Assembly (NCBI RefSeq): GCF_007565055.1
Contig: NC_044555.1
Coordinates: 35,224,611-35,288,610, forward strand
Direction of reading: 5' to 3'
Source: Rhinopithecus roxellana
Taxonomy: Eukaryota > Chordata > Mammalia > Primates > Cercopithecidae
DNA: 64,000 bases
Notes under the pieces: generated by a model
Told to the model about the DNA's origin: nothing
The model's database searches: none
What the model saw: only the letters and a program-made list of their open reading frames with translations
In this document: piece after piece, positions 1-12,592 of the stretch
How the letters are laid out: the number at the start of each line of letters is the position of its first letter
Position numbering within the stretch: the first letter of the stretch is position 1
Position numbers and translations under genes: made by a program

Positions 1-653
1 TAGGTTATACCATGCTGGACATAGGATCAAGTAAAGATTTCATGGCAAAGACAAAAAAAAAAAAAAAAAAAAAAAAAATGAAGAAAGCAAAAATTGACCA
101 TTGAGATCTAATTAAACTAAAGAGCTTCTACACAGCAAAATAAACTATCAACTGAGTAAACAGACAACTTACAGAACAGGTGAAAATATTTGCAAACTGT
201 GTAACTGACAAAGTTCTAACATCCAGCATCTATAAGAAACTTAAACTTACAAGAAAAAACAAACAACCCCTTTAAAAAGTAAGTGAAGGACATGCATAGA
301 CACTTTTTAACAGAAGACATACATGTGGCTAACAATCATATGAAAAAAAAGCTCAGCATCATTGATCATTAGAGAACTGTAAATCAAAACCACAATGAGA
401 TAGCATCTCATGCTAGTCAGAACAGTGATTATTAAAAAGACAAAAAATAACAGATGCTGGTGAGGTTGTGGAGAAAAGGCAACACTCATACACTGTTGGT
501 GGAAGTGTTAATTAGTTCATCCATTGTGGAGAGCAGTTTGGTGATTCTCCAAAGTGCTAAAAGCAGAACTACCATTTGATTCAGCAATCCCATTACTGTG
601 TATATTCCCAGATAAATGTAAATAATTCTACTACAACAACACATGCATGCAAA
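1..653 (+). mobile_element. L1 3' ORF2 fragment (older L1PB/L1MA-like)
   Basis: Plus-strand LINE-1 matching the C-terminal part of ORF2: the stretch encoding the 'dkwdlikLKsF' region, then the 'kktnnpikkwakdm' and 'tlvggsv' regions. It contains many stops and indels. An A-run of 26 bases at 53-78 sits inside the former ORF, not at a 3' end. The element starts upstream of the window and resumes at 971-1019 after an Alu insertion. The subfamily is inferred from divergence only. Confidence 0.85.
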
Positions 654-970
654 TTTTTTTTTGTTTGTTTGTTTGTTTTTTTTTTTTTTGAGACGGAGTC
701 TTGCTCTGTCGCCCGGGCTGGAGTGCAGTGGCCAGATCTCAGCTCACTGCAAGCTCCGCCTCCCGGGTTTATGCCATTCTCCTGCCTCAGCCTCCGGAGT
801 AGCTGGGACTACAGGCGCCCGCCACCTCGCCCGGCTATTTTTTTGTATTTTTAGTAGAGACGAGGTTTCACCGTGTTAGCCAGGATGGTTTCGATCTCCT
901 GACCTCGTGATCCGCCCATCTCGGCCTCCCAAAGTGCTGGGATTACAGGCTTGAGCCACCGCGCCCGGCC
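654..970 (-). mobile_element. AluYR-type Alu, full length, antisense
   Basis: Starts with a T-tract (the A-tail of a minus-strand Alu) and runs to the Alu 5' end at 970. The 'ggcttgagccaccgcgcccggcc' end and the 'ggccagatctcagctcactgcaagctccgcc' region resemble the AluY subfamilies of Old World monkeys. The direct repeat catgcaaat at 646-654 and 973-981 is the TSD, within L1 sequence. Low divergence indicates a recent insertion. Confidence 0.9.
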
Positions 971-1019
971 AACATGCAAATGTTTATTGCAGCACTATTC
1001 ATAATAGCAAAGACATCTG
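971..1019 (+). mobile_element. L1 3' fragment, continuation beyond the Alu
   Basis: Continues the plus-strand L1 ('attgcagcactattcataat' region of ORF2). It stops abruptly near 1,018, where sequence of opposite-strand L1 ORF2 begins. Confidence 0.75.
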
Positions 1020-4000
1020 GTCCTGGACTTTATTTTGTTGGTAATTTTAAAATTACCATTCGAATCTTGCTGCTTGTTATTGTTCTTTTCAGGGTATGTA
1101 AATCTTCTATATTTAAGGTAGGAGGGTTGTATTTTTCCAGGAATTTATCCATCTCTTCTAGGTTTTCTAGTTTATGTGCATAAAGGTGTTCACAGTAGCC
1201 TTGAATAATCTTTTGTATTTCTGTGGTGTCAGTTGTAATATCTCCCATTTCATTTCTAATTGAGCCTACTTGGATTTTCTCTCTTCTTTTCTTGGTTAAT
1301 CTTGCTAATGGTCTATCAATATTTTTTGTTTCATTTATCTTTTCTTTCATTTATCTTTTTGTTTCATTCATCTTTTGTATCTTTTTTCTTTGTTTGTTTC
1401 AATTTTATTTAGTTCTGCTGTGATTTCGGCTATTTCCTTTCTTCTTCTGGATTTGGGTTTATTTTGTTTTTGTTTTTCTAGTTCCTTGAGGTGTAACCTT
1501 AGATGATCTGTTTGTGTACTTTCAGACTTTTTGATGTAGGTGTATAGGGCTATGAACTCTCCTCTTAGCACCACATTTGCTGTGTCCCAAAAGTTTTGAT
1601 AGGTTGTGTCACTATTTTTGTTCAGTTCAAATAATTTTTAAATTTTCATCTAGATTTCATTTTGATCCAATTATTCAAAAGCAGGTTATTTAATTTCCAT
1701 GTATTTGCACGGTTTTGGAGGTATCTTTTGTTGTTGATTTCCAGTTTTATTCCACCATGGTTTGAGAGAGTGCTTGATATAATTTCAGTTTCTTAAATTT
1801 ATTGAGGCTTTTTATGGCCTATCATATGGTCTATCTTGGAGAAGGTTCCATGCACTGTTGAAGAGAATGTATATTCTGCATTTGTTGGATAGAATGTTCT
1901 GTGTATATCTGTTAAGTTCCTTTGTTCCAGGGTATACTTTAAAATCCATTGTTTCTTTGTTGGCCTTCTGTCTTGATGACCTGTCTAGTGCTATCAGTGG
2001 AGTAAGTCTCCCACTATTACTGTGTTTCTGTCTATTTCATTTCTTAGGTATAATTGTACTTGTTTTATAAATTTGGAAGCTCCAGTGTTAGGTGCATATA
2101 TCTTTAAGATTGTGATATTTTCCTGTTGGACAAGGCCTTTAATCATTATATAATGTCCTACTTTGTCTTTTTTAACTGCTGTTGCTTTAAAGATTTTTTT
2201 GTCTGATAAAAGAATAGCTACTCCTGCTTGCTCTTGGTGTCCATTTGCATCTAATGTCTTTTTCCACCCCTTTACCTTAAGTTTGTTTGAGTCCTTATGT
2301 GTTAGGTGAGTCTCTTGAAGGCAGCAGATAATTGGTTGGTGAATTCTTATCCATTCTGAAGTTCTGTATCTTTTAAGTAGAGCATTTAGGCTATTTACAT
2401 TCAATGTTAGTATTGAGATGTGAGGTACTATTCCATTCATCACGGTATTTGTTGCCTGTATAGCTTGTTTTTTTGCTTTTGCTTTTTAAATTTTATTTTT
2501 GTTTTATAGGTTTTGTGTGGTTTATGCTTTAGAGGTTCTGTTTTGATGTGTTTCCAGGATTTGTTTCAAGATTTAGAGCTCTTTTTAGCAGTTCTTGTAG
2601 TCGTGACCTGGTAGTGGCAAATTCTCTCATCATAAGAATAATAAACAAAGATTATTTCCTTTGTCTTAACTTTAGATAATCTGATAATAATGTGTCTAGG
2701 TGATGATCTTTTCGCAATGAATTTCCCAGGTGTTTTTGTGCTTGTTGTATTTGGGTGTCTATGTCTCTAGTAAGGCTGGGGAAATTTTCCTCTATAATTC
2801 CCCCAAATAAATTTTTGAAACTGTTTGATTTCTCTTAGTTTTTGGGAACACCAATTATTCTTAGGTTTGGTTATTTAACATAATTCCAGATTTTTTGGAG
2901 GCTTTGTTTATATATTTTTTATTTTCATTTCTTTGTCTATGTTTGATTGGGTTAATTCAAAGATCTTATCTTCGAGCTCTGAATTTCTTTCTTCTACTTG
3001 TTCAATTCTATTGCTGAGATTTTACACAGCATTTTGCATTTTTATAAGTGTGTCCAATGTTTCCTGAAGTTTTGATTGTTTTATCTTTATGTTATCTATT
3101 TCCTTGAATATTTCTCCCTTCACTTCTTTTATAATTTTTTGAATTTCCTTACATTTAGCTTTACCTTTCTCTGGGGGCTCCCTGATGAGCTTAATATTGA
3201 ATCTTCTGAATTCTTTTTTAGGTAAATCAGGGATTTCTTCTTGGTTTGGACCCATTGCTGGTAAACTAGTGTGGTTTTTTGGGGGTGTTAAAGAAACTTG
3301 TTTTGTCATGTAACCAGAATTGGTGTTCTGGTTCCTTCTCATTTGGGTAGGCTCTGTCAGAGGGAAAGTCTAGGGCTGAAGGCTTTTTGTTCAGATTCTT
3401 TTGTCCCATGGGGTATTCCCTTGATGTAGTACTCTCCCCTTTTTCCTATTGATGTGGCTTCCTGGAAGTTCAGCTGTCATGATTGTTATTACTCTTATGG
3501 ATCTAGCCACCCAGCAAGTCTACTCTTATGGATCTAGCCACCCAGCAAGTCTACAAGGTTTCGAGCAGGTATTAGGGTTTATCTGCACAAAGTCCGGTGA
3601 TGTGAACTGTCTATGGGTCTCTCAGTCATTTGTAACAGCACTTGTTCTGGTAGAGGTGGCTGGGGGTTGAAGTGGACTCTGTGAGGGTTCTTAGCTTTGG
3701 TGGTTTAATGAAAGATTTTTGTGCCAACTGGCCTCCTCCCAGAAGGTGGCGCTTTCCAGAAAGCATCAGCTGTGGTAGTATGGTGAGAAACAGGTGGTGA
3801 ATGGGGCGCTAGAACTCCCAAGAGTATATATCCTTTGTCTTTAGTTACCACGGTGAGCAGGGAAGGACCATTGGGTGGGAGCAGAGCTAGGCGTTTCTGA
3901 GATCTGACTTTCCTTTGACAGGACTTACGGCAGTTTCTATGGGGGATGGGGGTGTGGCACCCAGGCCAATAAAGTTATGTTCCTAAGGAGGATTGTCTGC

Positions 4001-4545
4001 CTCTGCTGTATTATAAGTTGTCAGGAAAGTGGGGGAAAGCCAGCAGTCACAGGCTTCACCCAGCTCTCATGCAATCTGAAAGGACCAGCCTTACTCACAT
4101 CATGCCTTCCACAACAGCACCAAGTCTCTTTCTAGACATTGGGCAAGCAGGGCTGAGAACTTGCTCCATGCTACCAGCCTCCCAGTTGTGAAAGAAAATA
4201 TGCCTTTCCTTCTCCCCCCACCTGTGGATTCTGCACACTGGTTTCATGCCATCCCTTGAGTTCTGGCAAGGAGGCTTCTCAATCAGTTCAAATTGTGACA
4301 AAGTTCAGCTGGAGATTTCTCTATGACCTTTTCCCAAAGCCTCTGGCTGCCCTACAAAAGGATCCCTGTGAGGCCAGGCAAAAATGGCTTGCTAGGAGAC
4401 TCAGTGAGCTCACAGGTGTTTTCCCACTGCTTCCTCTACCCCAGGATTACACTCGGCTCTCTAAATTGACTCAGCTCCATGTAAGATCAAAATCTTCTGT
4501 AATCTAGGCCTTCAGTTTCCCCACTTGTCCACCATGATCCTGTGA
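1018..4545 (-). mobile_element. Old L1, 5' half (5'UTR, ORF1, N-terminal ORF2), antisense
   Basis: Read on the minus strand from right to left: a GC-richer 5'UTR (about 3,343-4,545); an ORF1 remnant whose N-terminal piece lies at 3,022-3,342, with the older-L1 type start and the 'eFRRfniKLIrEppEKGKa' region; then ORF2 from about 2,443. The ORF2 endonuclease remnant (1,994-2,443) retains 'LTLNVNSLNAllKR' and 'CLQETHLT'. The copy ends near 'SPGPD', just before the reverse transcriptase core, so the 3' half is missing. Frames are broken throughout. The 5'UTR has a 31-bp tandem duplication at 3,491-3,552. Confidence 0.85.
3491..3552. repeat. 31-bp perfect tandem duplication
   Basis: Two adjacent copies, 3,491-3,521 and 3,522-3,552, beginning actcttatggatctagccac. 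They lie in the old L1 5'UTR. Confidence 0.95.
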
Positions 4546-7500
4546 TCCTGTGTTTTTTTCTTTTTTAATATAAGTTTTGGCATACATGGGCACGATGTGC
4601 AGGTTTGTTACATAGGTATACATGTGCCATGGTGGTTTGCTGCACCTATCAAACGATCATTTAGATTTTAAGTCCTGCATGCATTAAGTATTTGTCCTAA
4701 TGCTCTTTTGGTACCCACCTCTGACAGGCACTGGTGTGTGATGTTCCCCTCTTTGTGTCCATGTGTTATCATTGTTCAACTCCCACTTATGAGTGAGAAC
4801 ATGTAGTATTTGGTGTTCTGTTCCTGTGTTAGTTTATTGAGAATGATGGCTTCCAGCTTCATCTATGACCGTGCAATGGACAAGGACTCATTGTTTTTAT
4901 GGCTGCATAGTATTCCATGTTGTATATGTGCCACATTTTCTTTATCCAGTCTATTATTGATGGGCATTTGGGTTGGTTCCAAGTGTTTGTATTTGTAAAT
5001 ACTGCCACAATAAGCATACATGTGCATCTGTCTTTACAGTAGAATGATTTATAATCCTTTGGGTGTATACTCAGTAATGGGATTGCTGGGTCAAATGGCA
5101 TTTCTGGTTCTAGATCCTTGAGGAATCACCACACTGTCTTCCATGATTGTTGAACTAATTCATACTCCCACCAACAGTGTAAAAGTGTTTCTATTTCTCC
5201 ACAGCCTCACAAGCATTTGTTGCTTCCTTACTTTTTAATAATTGCCATTCTAACTGGCATGAGATAATATCTCATTGTGGTTTTGATTTGCATTCCTTTA
5301 ATGACCAGTGATAAGGAGCTTTTTTTCATATGCTTGTTGGCCACATAAATGTCTCCTTTTGAAAATTGTCTGTTCATATCCTTTGTCCACTTTTGATGGG
5401 GTTGTTTGCTTTTTTTCTTGTAAATTTGTTTCCTTGTAGATTCTGGATATTAGACCTTTGTCAGATGGGTAGCTTGCAAAAATTCTCTCCCATTCTGTAG
5501 GTTGCCTGTTCACTCTGATGACAGTTTGCTTCACTGAGCAGAAGCTCTTTAGTTTAATTAGATCCCATTTGTCAATTTTGGCTTCAACTGCCATTGTTTT
5601 TAGTATTTTAGTCATGAAGTCTTTGCCCATGCCTGTGTCCTGAATGGTATTGCCTAGATTTTCTTCTAGGGTTTTTATGGTTTTATGTTTTACATTTAAG
5701 ACTTTAGTCCGTCTTGAGTTAACTTTTGTATAAGGTGTAAAGAAGGTGTCCAGTTTCAGTTTTCTGCATATGGCTACCCAGTTTTCCCAGAATCATTTAT
5801 TAAAGAGGTAATCCTTTCCCTCTTGCCTGTTTTTGTCAGGTTTGTCGAAGATAGCATGGGTGTAGATGTGTAGTGTTATTTCTGAGGCCTCTGTTCTGTT
5901 CCATGAGTCCGTATATCTGTTATGGTATCAGTACTATGCTCTTTTGGTTACTGTAGCCTTGTAGTATAGTTTGAAGTCAGGTAGTGTGATGCCTCCGGGT
6001 TTTTTTTTTTTAAATCTTAGGATTGTCTTGGCTACACGGGCTCTTTGTTTGTTCCATATGAAATTTAAAGTAGTATTTTCTAGTTTTGTGAAGAAAGGCA
6101 ATGGTAGCTTGATGGAAATGCCATTGAATCTATAAATTACTTTAGGCAGTATAGCCATTTTCATGACATTGGTTCTTCCTATCCATGAGCATGGAATGTT
6201 TTTCCATTTGTTTGTGTCCTCTCTTATTTTCTTGAGCAGTGGTTTGTAGTTCTCCCTGAAGAGGTACTTCACATCCCTTGTAAGTTGTATTCCTAGGTAT
6301 TTTATTTTCTTTCTAGCAATTGTGAATGAGAGTTCACTCATGATTTGTTTCTCTGTTTGTCTATTATTGGTGTATAGGAATGCTTGTGATTTTTTTCACA
6401 TTGATTTTGTATCCTGAGACTTTGCTGAAGTTGCTTATCAGCTTAAAGAGTTTTGGGGGCTAAGACAATGGGGTTTTCTAAACAGATAATCATGTCATTT
6501 GCAAATAGAGACAATTTGACTTCCTCTCTTCCTATTTGAATACCTTTATTTCTTTCTCTTCCCTGATTTCTCTGGCCAGAACTTCCAATATGCTGTTGAA
6601 TAGGAGTTGAGAGAGAGGGCATCCTTGTCTTGGGCCAGTTTTCAAAGAGGATGCTTCCAGCTTCTGCCCATTCAGTATGATATTGGCTATGGATTTGTCA
6701 TAAATAGCTCTTATTATTTTGAGATATGTTCTGTCAACACCTAGTTTATTGAGAGTTTTTAGCACGAAGGGGTGTTGAATTTTATTGAAGGCCTTTTCTG
6801 CATCTATTGAGATAACCACGCCATTGCTTTTGGTCATTGGTTCTGTTTATGTGATGGATTACGTTTATTGTTTTGCATATGTTGAACCAGTCTTGCATCC
6901 CAGGGATGAAGCCAACTTGATCATGGTGGATAAGCTTTTTGATATGCTGCTGGATTCATTTTGCCAGTATTTTCTTTTATTGATGATTTTCGCATTGACG
7001 TTCATCAGGGATATTGGCCTGAAATTTTCTTTTTTTTTGTTGTGTCTCTGCTAGGATTTGGAATAAGGATGATGCTGGCCTCATAAAATGAGTTAGGGAG
7101 GATTCCCTCTTTTTCTGTTGTTTGGAATAGTTTCAGAAGGAATGGCACCAGCTCCTCTTTGTACCTTTGGTAGAATTCGACTGTGAACCTTTGCGTTTCT
7201 GGGCTGTTTTTTTTGTTGTTGTTGTTGGTAGGCTATTCATTACTGCTTCAATTTTCTAACTTGTTATTTGTCTATTCAGGGATTCGGCTTCTTCCTCGTT
7301 TAGTCTTAAGAGGATGTATGCATCTGGGAATTTATCCATTTCTTCTAGATTTTCTCATTTATTTGCGTAGAGATGTTTGTAGTATTCTCTGATGGTAGTT
7401 TGCATTTCTGTGGGATCAGTGCTAATATCCTCTTTATCTTTATTTATTGTGTCTATTTGATTTTTCTCTCTTTTCTTCTTTATTACTCTGGCTAGTGGTC

Positions 7501-9293
7501 TATCTACTTTGTTAATCTTTTAAAAAAAAGCAGCTCCTGGATTCATTGATTTTTTGAAGCATTTTTCTTGACTATCTCCTTCAGTTCTGCTCTGATCTTA
7601 GTTATTTCTTGTCTTCTGCTAGCCTTTGAATTTGCTTGCTCTTGCTCTGCTGACTCTTCTCTAGTTCTTTTAATTGTGATGTTAGGATGTCAATTTTGGA
7701 TCTTTCCTGATTTCTGATGTGGTCATTTAGTGTTAAAATTTCCATCTTAACACTGCTTTAGCTGTGTCCCAGAGATTCTGGTACATTGTCTCTTTGTTCT
7801 CATTGTTTTCAAATAACTTTGCTTTCTGTGCCTTAATTTTTTTTATTTATCCAGTATTCATTCAGGAGCAGGTTGTTCAGTTTCCATGTAATTGTGCAGT
7901 GTTGAATATCTTAATCCTAAGTTCTCATTTAATTGCACTGTGTCCTGAGAGGCTGCTTTATGTGATTTCCGTTCTTTTGCATTTGCTGAAGAGTGTTTTA
8001 CTTCCAATTATGTGGTTGACTTCAGAATAAGTGCTATTTGGTGCTGAGAAGAATGTATATTGTGTTTATTTGTGGTGGAGAGTTCTATAGATGTCTATTA
8101 GGTCCGCTTGGTCTAGAGCTGTGTTCAAATACTGACTATCCTTGTTAATTTTTTGCCTCATTGATCTGTCTAATATTGATAGTGTGGTGTTAAAGTCTTT
8201 CACTATTATTGTGTGGGAGTCTATATCTCTCTGTAGGTCTCTAAGAACTCACTCTATTAATATGGGTGCTCCTGTATTGGGTGCATATATATTTAGGATA
8301 GTTAGCTCTTCTTGTTGCAGTAATTTATTTATCATTATATAATGCCCTTCTTTGTCATTTTTTATCTTTGTTGCTTTAAAGTCTGTTTTATCAGAGACTA
8401 GGATTGCAAACTCTGCATTTTTTTGCTTGCCATTTGCTTGGTAAATAATCCTCCATCCCTTTATTTTGAGCCTATGTGTGTCTTTGCTTGTGAGACGGGT
8501 CTCATGAATACAGCATACCGATGGGTCTTGACTCCTTATCCAATTTACCAGTCTGTTTGTTCTAATTGGGGCATTTACCCCATTTACTTTTAAGATTAAT
8601 ATTGTTATATGTGAATTTGATCATGTAATCATGATGCCGGCTGGTTATTTTGCACATTAGTTGATGCAGTTTCTTCATAGTGTCATTGATCTTTATATTT
8701 TGGTATGTTTTTCAGTGGCTGGTATCGGTTTTTCCTTTCTATATTTAGTGCTTCCTTCAAGAGGTCTTGTAAGGCAGTCCTTGTGGTGACAAAATTTCTC
8801 AGCAGTTGCTTGTCTGTAAAGAATTTTATTTCTCCTTCACCTATGAAGCTTAGTTTTGCTGGATATGAAATTTTGAACTGAAAATTATTTTCTTTAAGAA
8901 TTTTGAATATTGGCCTTCACTCTCTTCTGGCTTGTAGGGTTTCTGTAGAGAGATCTGCTGTTAGTCTGATGGGCTTCCCTTTGTAGGTAACATGACCTTT
9001 CTTTTTGGCTCCCCTTAACATTCTGTCTTTTGTTTCAACCTTGGAGAAACTAATGATTACGTGTCTTGGAGTTGCTTTTCTTGAGAAATATCTTAGTGGT
9101 GTTCTCTGTATTTCCTGAATTTGAATGTTGGCCTATCTTTCCAGGTTGGGGAAGTTCTCCTGGATAGTATCCTGAAGTGTATTTTTCAACTTGGTTTCAT
9201 TCTCCCTGTCACTTTCAGGGATCCCAACCAATTGTAGGTTTGGTCTTTTCACATATTCCCATATTTCTTGGAGGCTTCATTCATTCCTTTTCA

Positions 9294-9324
<31 letters not shown>

Positions 9325-9915
9325 GTTAATCTTATCTTCATGGCTTATTTCAGTAAGTTGATCTTCAATCTTTGAAACTTTTTTTCACTTGATCAATTTG
9401 GCTATTGATACTTGTGTATACTTCATGAAGTTCTTGTGCTGTGTTTTTCAGCTTCATCAGGTGATTTATATTCTTCTCTGAACAGGTTATTCTAGTTAGC
9501 AGTTCCTGTAACCTATTATCAAGGTTCTTAGCTTTCTTGCATTGGATTGTAATACACTCGTTTAGCTCAGAGGAGTTTGTTATTACACAATTACACACCT
9601 TCTGAAGCCTGCTTCTGTCAATTCATTGAAGTAATTCTCTGCCTAGTTTTGTGCCGTTGTTGGAAAGGAGTTGTGATCATTTGGAGGAGAAGACACATTC
9701 TAGTGTTTGAAATTTTCAGCATTTTTGTGGTGGTTTTCCTCATCTTCTTGGATTTATCTACATTTGATTTTAGAGGCCAATGACCTTTGGATGTAGTTTT
9801 ATGTCAGGGTCCTTTTTGTTGATATTGATGTTACTGCTCTCTGTTTGTTAGTTTGTCTTCTAACAGTCAGGCCCCTCTTCTGCAGGTCTGCTGTTGTTTA
9901 CTGGACATCCACTCC
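4546..9915 (-). mobile_element. Nearly full-length L1PA-type L1, antisense
   Basis: From left to right on the plus strand: an A/T-rich tail, the reverse complement of the L1 3'UTR ('tgtgcaggtttgttacatag'), ORF2 (about 4,860-8,621), ORF1 (about 8,690-9,640) and part of the 5'UTR ending near 'gtccactccag'-like sequence at 9,900. At about 5.4 kb it lacks only a part of the 5'UTR. ORF2 remnants include the RT palm region at 6,532-6,837 ('VISIDAEKAFNKIQ' and 'LKTGPRQGCPLSqLLFN'). Many stops and frameshifts make it non-functional. A 22-base T-run interrupts ORF1 near 9,298-9,324. Confidence 0.9.
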
Positions 9916-11023
9916 AGATTGGGTTATATTTTTATTCATTTAATCAGTTTATATTTTTTGCATGAAAAATTGAATCCATTTGCATTATGGTTATAATTGA
10001 CATGTGAGGTTTTGTAGCCGTCTTACTGATAATTATTTTCTGAATTTTAATATTTTCTTTGTTATTTTCTTTCTCTCCTATTTTATATCATTGTGGTTTT
10101 ATGCTGTTATACAGTGGTATCATTTCAGTTTTTTCTCTTCCTAATTTGTGTTTGCTTTACAAATGAGTTTTATACTTCTATTTCTTTTCACCATAGAATA
10201 AAATTTTCTCTTGCTTTCAGGTTTAATGTTGTCTTGAACATTTATTTTTGGACTGGCCTAGTGGTCATGAATTCAGTTTTTGCAAGTCTGGGAAAGTGTA
10301 TGCTTCTTTTTCATTTACAACAGACAAAATTTTTGTGTATAGTATTTTTTGCTATTTTTTTTTCTTTCATCACTTTAAATTTATCATCCCATTGTTTTCT
10401 AGCCCGTAAGGTTTCTGCTAAGAAAGCTGCTGTTAGTCTGATATGAGTTCCTTCATAAATGACTAGACACTTATATCTTGCTGTTTTTAGGATTCTACTT
10501 TTGTCCATGACTTTTGAAAATTTGGATATCATGTGCTGTTAATAAGACCTTTTTGAATTGTATTTATTTGGGGTTCTCTGATATTCCTATATCTAGATGT
10601 CTAAATCTCTTGCCATACTTGAGAAGTTTTGTCATTATTTCCTTAAATAGGCTTTCTGTCCTTTTCATTTTCTTTTCATCTTCCAGGACACCAGAATTTT
10701 GCATATTTGTTTGCTATAGGTGTCCCACATTTCACATAGGCATTGTTCATTTCTTTTTATTTTTTTCTCTATTTTTGTAGCTGCTGTAACAGTCAACTTC
10801 TGACTTTTTAATATTTGCTTTCATTGGAAAGACTCCTTCTTGAGGATATATAATTGACTATGGTTGAGTAGAGCACTTTGGATTCGATTTTGTCTTCATG
10901 CAATAGTGTAGTCTCTGTTTGAGTCTTCAACTGTAAGTAGCATCAGTGGTGCTCCTGAGTGGCTTAGGGTATAGTTGTTAGGGGAGGCTTTGGTGAATTT
11001 TTGCTGGAGAAAGTTATAGGTGG
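9916..11023 (-). mobile_element. Old L1, ORF2 start and ORF1 region, antisense
   Basis: A different, older L1 than its left neighbour. 9,916-10,080 corresponds to the ORF2 start and inter-ORF area. The minus-strand frame at 10,311-10,532 resembles the ORF1p C-terminal region ('RILKTARyKClVIYeGThIRLTAaF', then 'AETLRARKQWddkFkVmKEKk'). The piece is cut by an Alu fragment, and L1 5'UTR-like sequence follows at 11,209. Confidence 0.75.
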
Positions 11024-11208
11024 GTCAGTTCAGTGGCTCAATCTTGGCTCACTGCAACCTCCACCTCCTGGGTTCAAGCAATTCTCCCACCTCAGCCTCC
11101 TGAGTAGCTGGGACTATAGGCACACGCCACCATGCCTGGCTAATTTTTGTACTTTTAGTAGAGTTGGGGTTTCACCATGTTGACCAGGATGGTCTTGATC
11201 TCCTGATG
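11024..11208 (-). mobile_element. Alu fragment, antisense, truncated at both ends
   Basis: Contains the antisense Alu core 'ggctcactgcaacctccacc' and 'agtagctgggactataggca', plus the start of the next arm. It lacks the poly-T end and the final 'ggattacaggcgtgagccac' end. No clear TSD is visible. Confidence 0.85.
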
Positions 11209-11903
11209 ACCACCAGACCTCAAGTAGAGTGTTTACGTGGCCATGGTAGTGGTTTCACTGTGGCCCTGCTGCTGGAGAAAGCAGGGTTGCTTTCGATGGC
11301 TACAACTATAAACAGGTGGCTGGGGAGTACATGTTCACAACCAGGTGGCAACTGCATGTGAGGGCGCTTGTACTCAGAGCACGTTTACATGTGTAGTAGT
11401 GGTCTCACTTCTTGGAGGAGGAGCAGTGTTGCTGCTAGGCACTTGTTACTCAGCCCCACCAGTGTCAGCCAGGCAGCAGCAGCAGCTGTGGGTGGAGGAT
11501 ACTAGTGGGTCTCCAGGGATGTGGATGAACCCCAGGACTGGTTGCAATCTAGTGGTGGTGTGCTCTCAAAATGATGTTGTGAGGTGTCTTCTTAGGACAT
11601 GAGGAATGTGTGACGCCCAGTGGAAATTTCCCCTATGGAGCACTGCCATCATGTGGTCTCTAGGAAGTTCCTTATATTAGTTTCTGATTCTGCAATAGTA
11701 GAGGGCCCCTCCCATAGCTAGAATTGAAGGAGGCTTCTGTGAAAATGTGGACTGCTGGGGATCTCTCATTTAGCTATTCCCTGAATTGGGAAGCCTCTGG
11801 GCTCCCAGCCAATCCTGGTCAAGCAGACTAACTTGCTTCCTTCTCTTTTCTTGCCTTAGTGTTTCATGATACTTCTCTGTTGAATTCCAGTGTTCTTTCT
11901 GTT
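11209..11903 (-). mobile_element. L1 5'UTR-like sequence, antisense
   Basis: GC-richer block with the character of old L1PB/L1MA 5'UTR read in reverse. The part at 11,740-11,880 resembles the 5'UTR segment containing 'gggaagcctctgggctccca'. It continues the L1 interrupted by the Alu fragment. The assignment rests on remembered consensus features, so it is moderate. Confidence 0.55.
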
Positions 11904-12592
11904 GGCAATGATGTGGAAAAATTAGAACTCTCAGAAATTGCTGATGAGAATGTAAAGTTGTACAGCCTTGTTGGAAATCAGTAAGACAGTTCCTCAAAAA
12001 ATTAAACAGTTACCATATGGTACAACAATTCCTCTTGGTGGCATATACTCAAAAGAATTGAAAACAGGAAATTTAACATATTTCTGTATCAATGTTTACA
12101 ATAACAACAGCATTATTCACAATAGCCAAAAGGAGGAAACAGCTCGTATTTCCCTTGATGAGTAAATGACTAAACAAAATGTAGTATATACATAAAATGA
12201 AATATTATTTAGCCTTAATAAGGGATGAAATTATGATACATGCTACAACATGGGTGAACCTTGAAGACATGCTAAGTGAAATAAGCCAAATACAAAATGA
12301 CAAATATTGTATTATTCCACTTATATGAAGTACCTAGAATAGTCAAATTCGCAGAGACAGAAAATAGAATAGTGGTTACCTAGGTCTAGGTAAAGGTGAA
12401 ATGGGAACTTAATATTTAATAAATACACCATTTTAGTTTGAAATAATGAATAAGTTTTAGAGATAGACAGTGGTGATGGTTGCGCAGCCATGTGAATGTA
12501 CTTAATGTCACTGAATTGTACTCTTTAAAGTGGCTAAAATAATAAATTTTATTTAATGTGTATTTTACTTCAAATTTTATAAAAGAGTATTT
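11904..12592 (+). mobile_element. Old L1 3' end (L1MA/L1MB-like)
   Basis: Plus-strand L1 from 'ggcaatgatgtggaaaaatt' (ORF2 C-terminus) through the 3'UTR block 'atgtcactgaattgtactct', ending with 'tgtgtattttacttcaaatt'. It may be the non-inverted half of the same insertion as 9,916-11,903, because the geometry fits twin priming. The missing middle would be about 3 kb, so that link is weak. Confidence 0.8.

Noticed and set aside
576..879. Open frames with 'SVARAGVQWPDLSSLQAPPPGF'-type residues, also near 24,754, 39,582, 44,644, 45,280, 54,943, 56,055 and 58,992
   Set aside because: These are the well-known translations of antisense Alu sequence, not genes.
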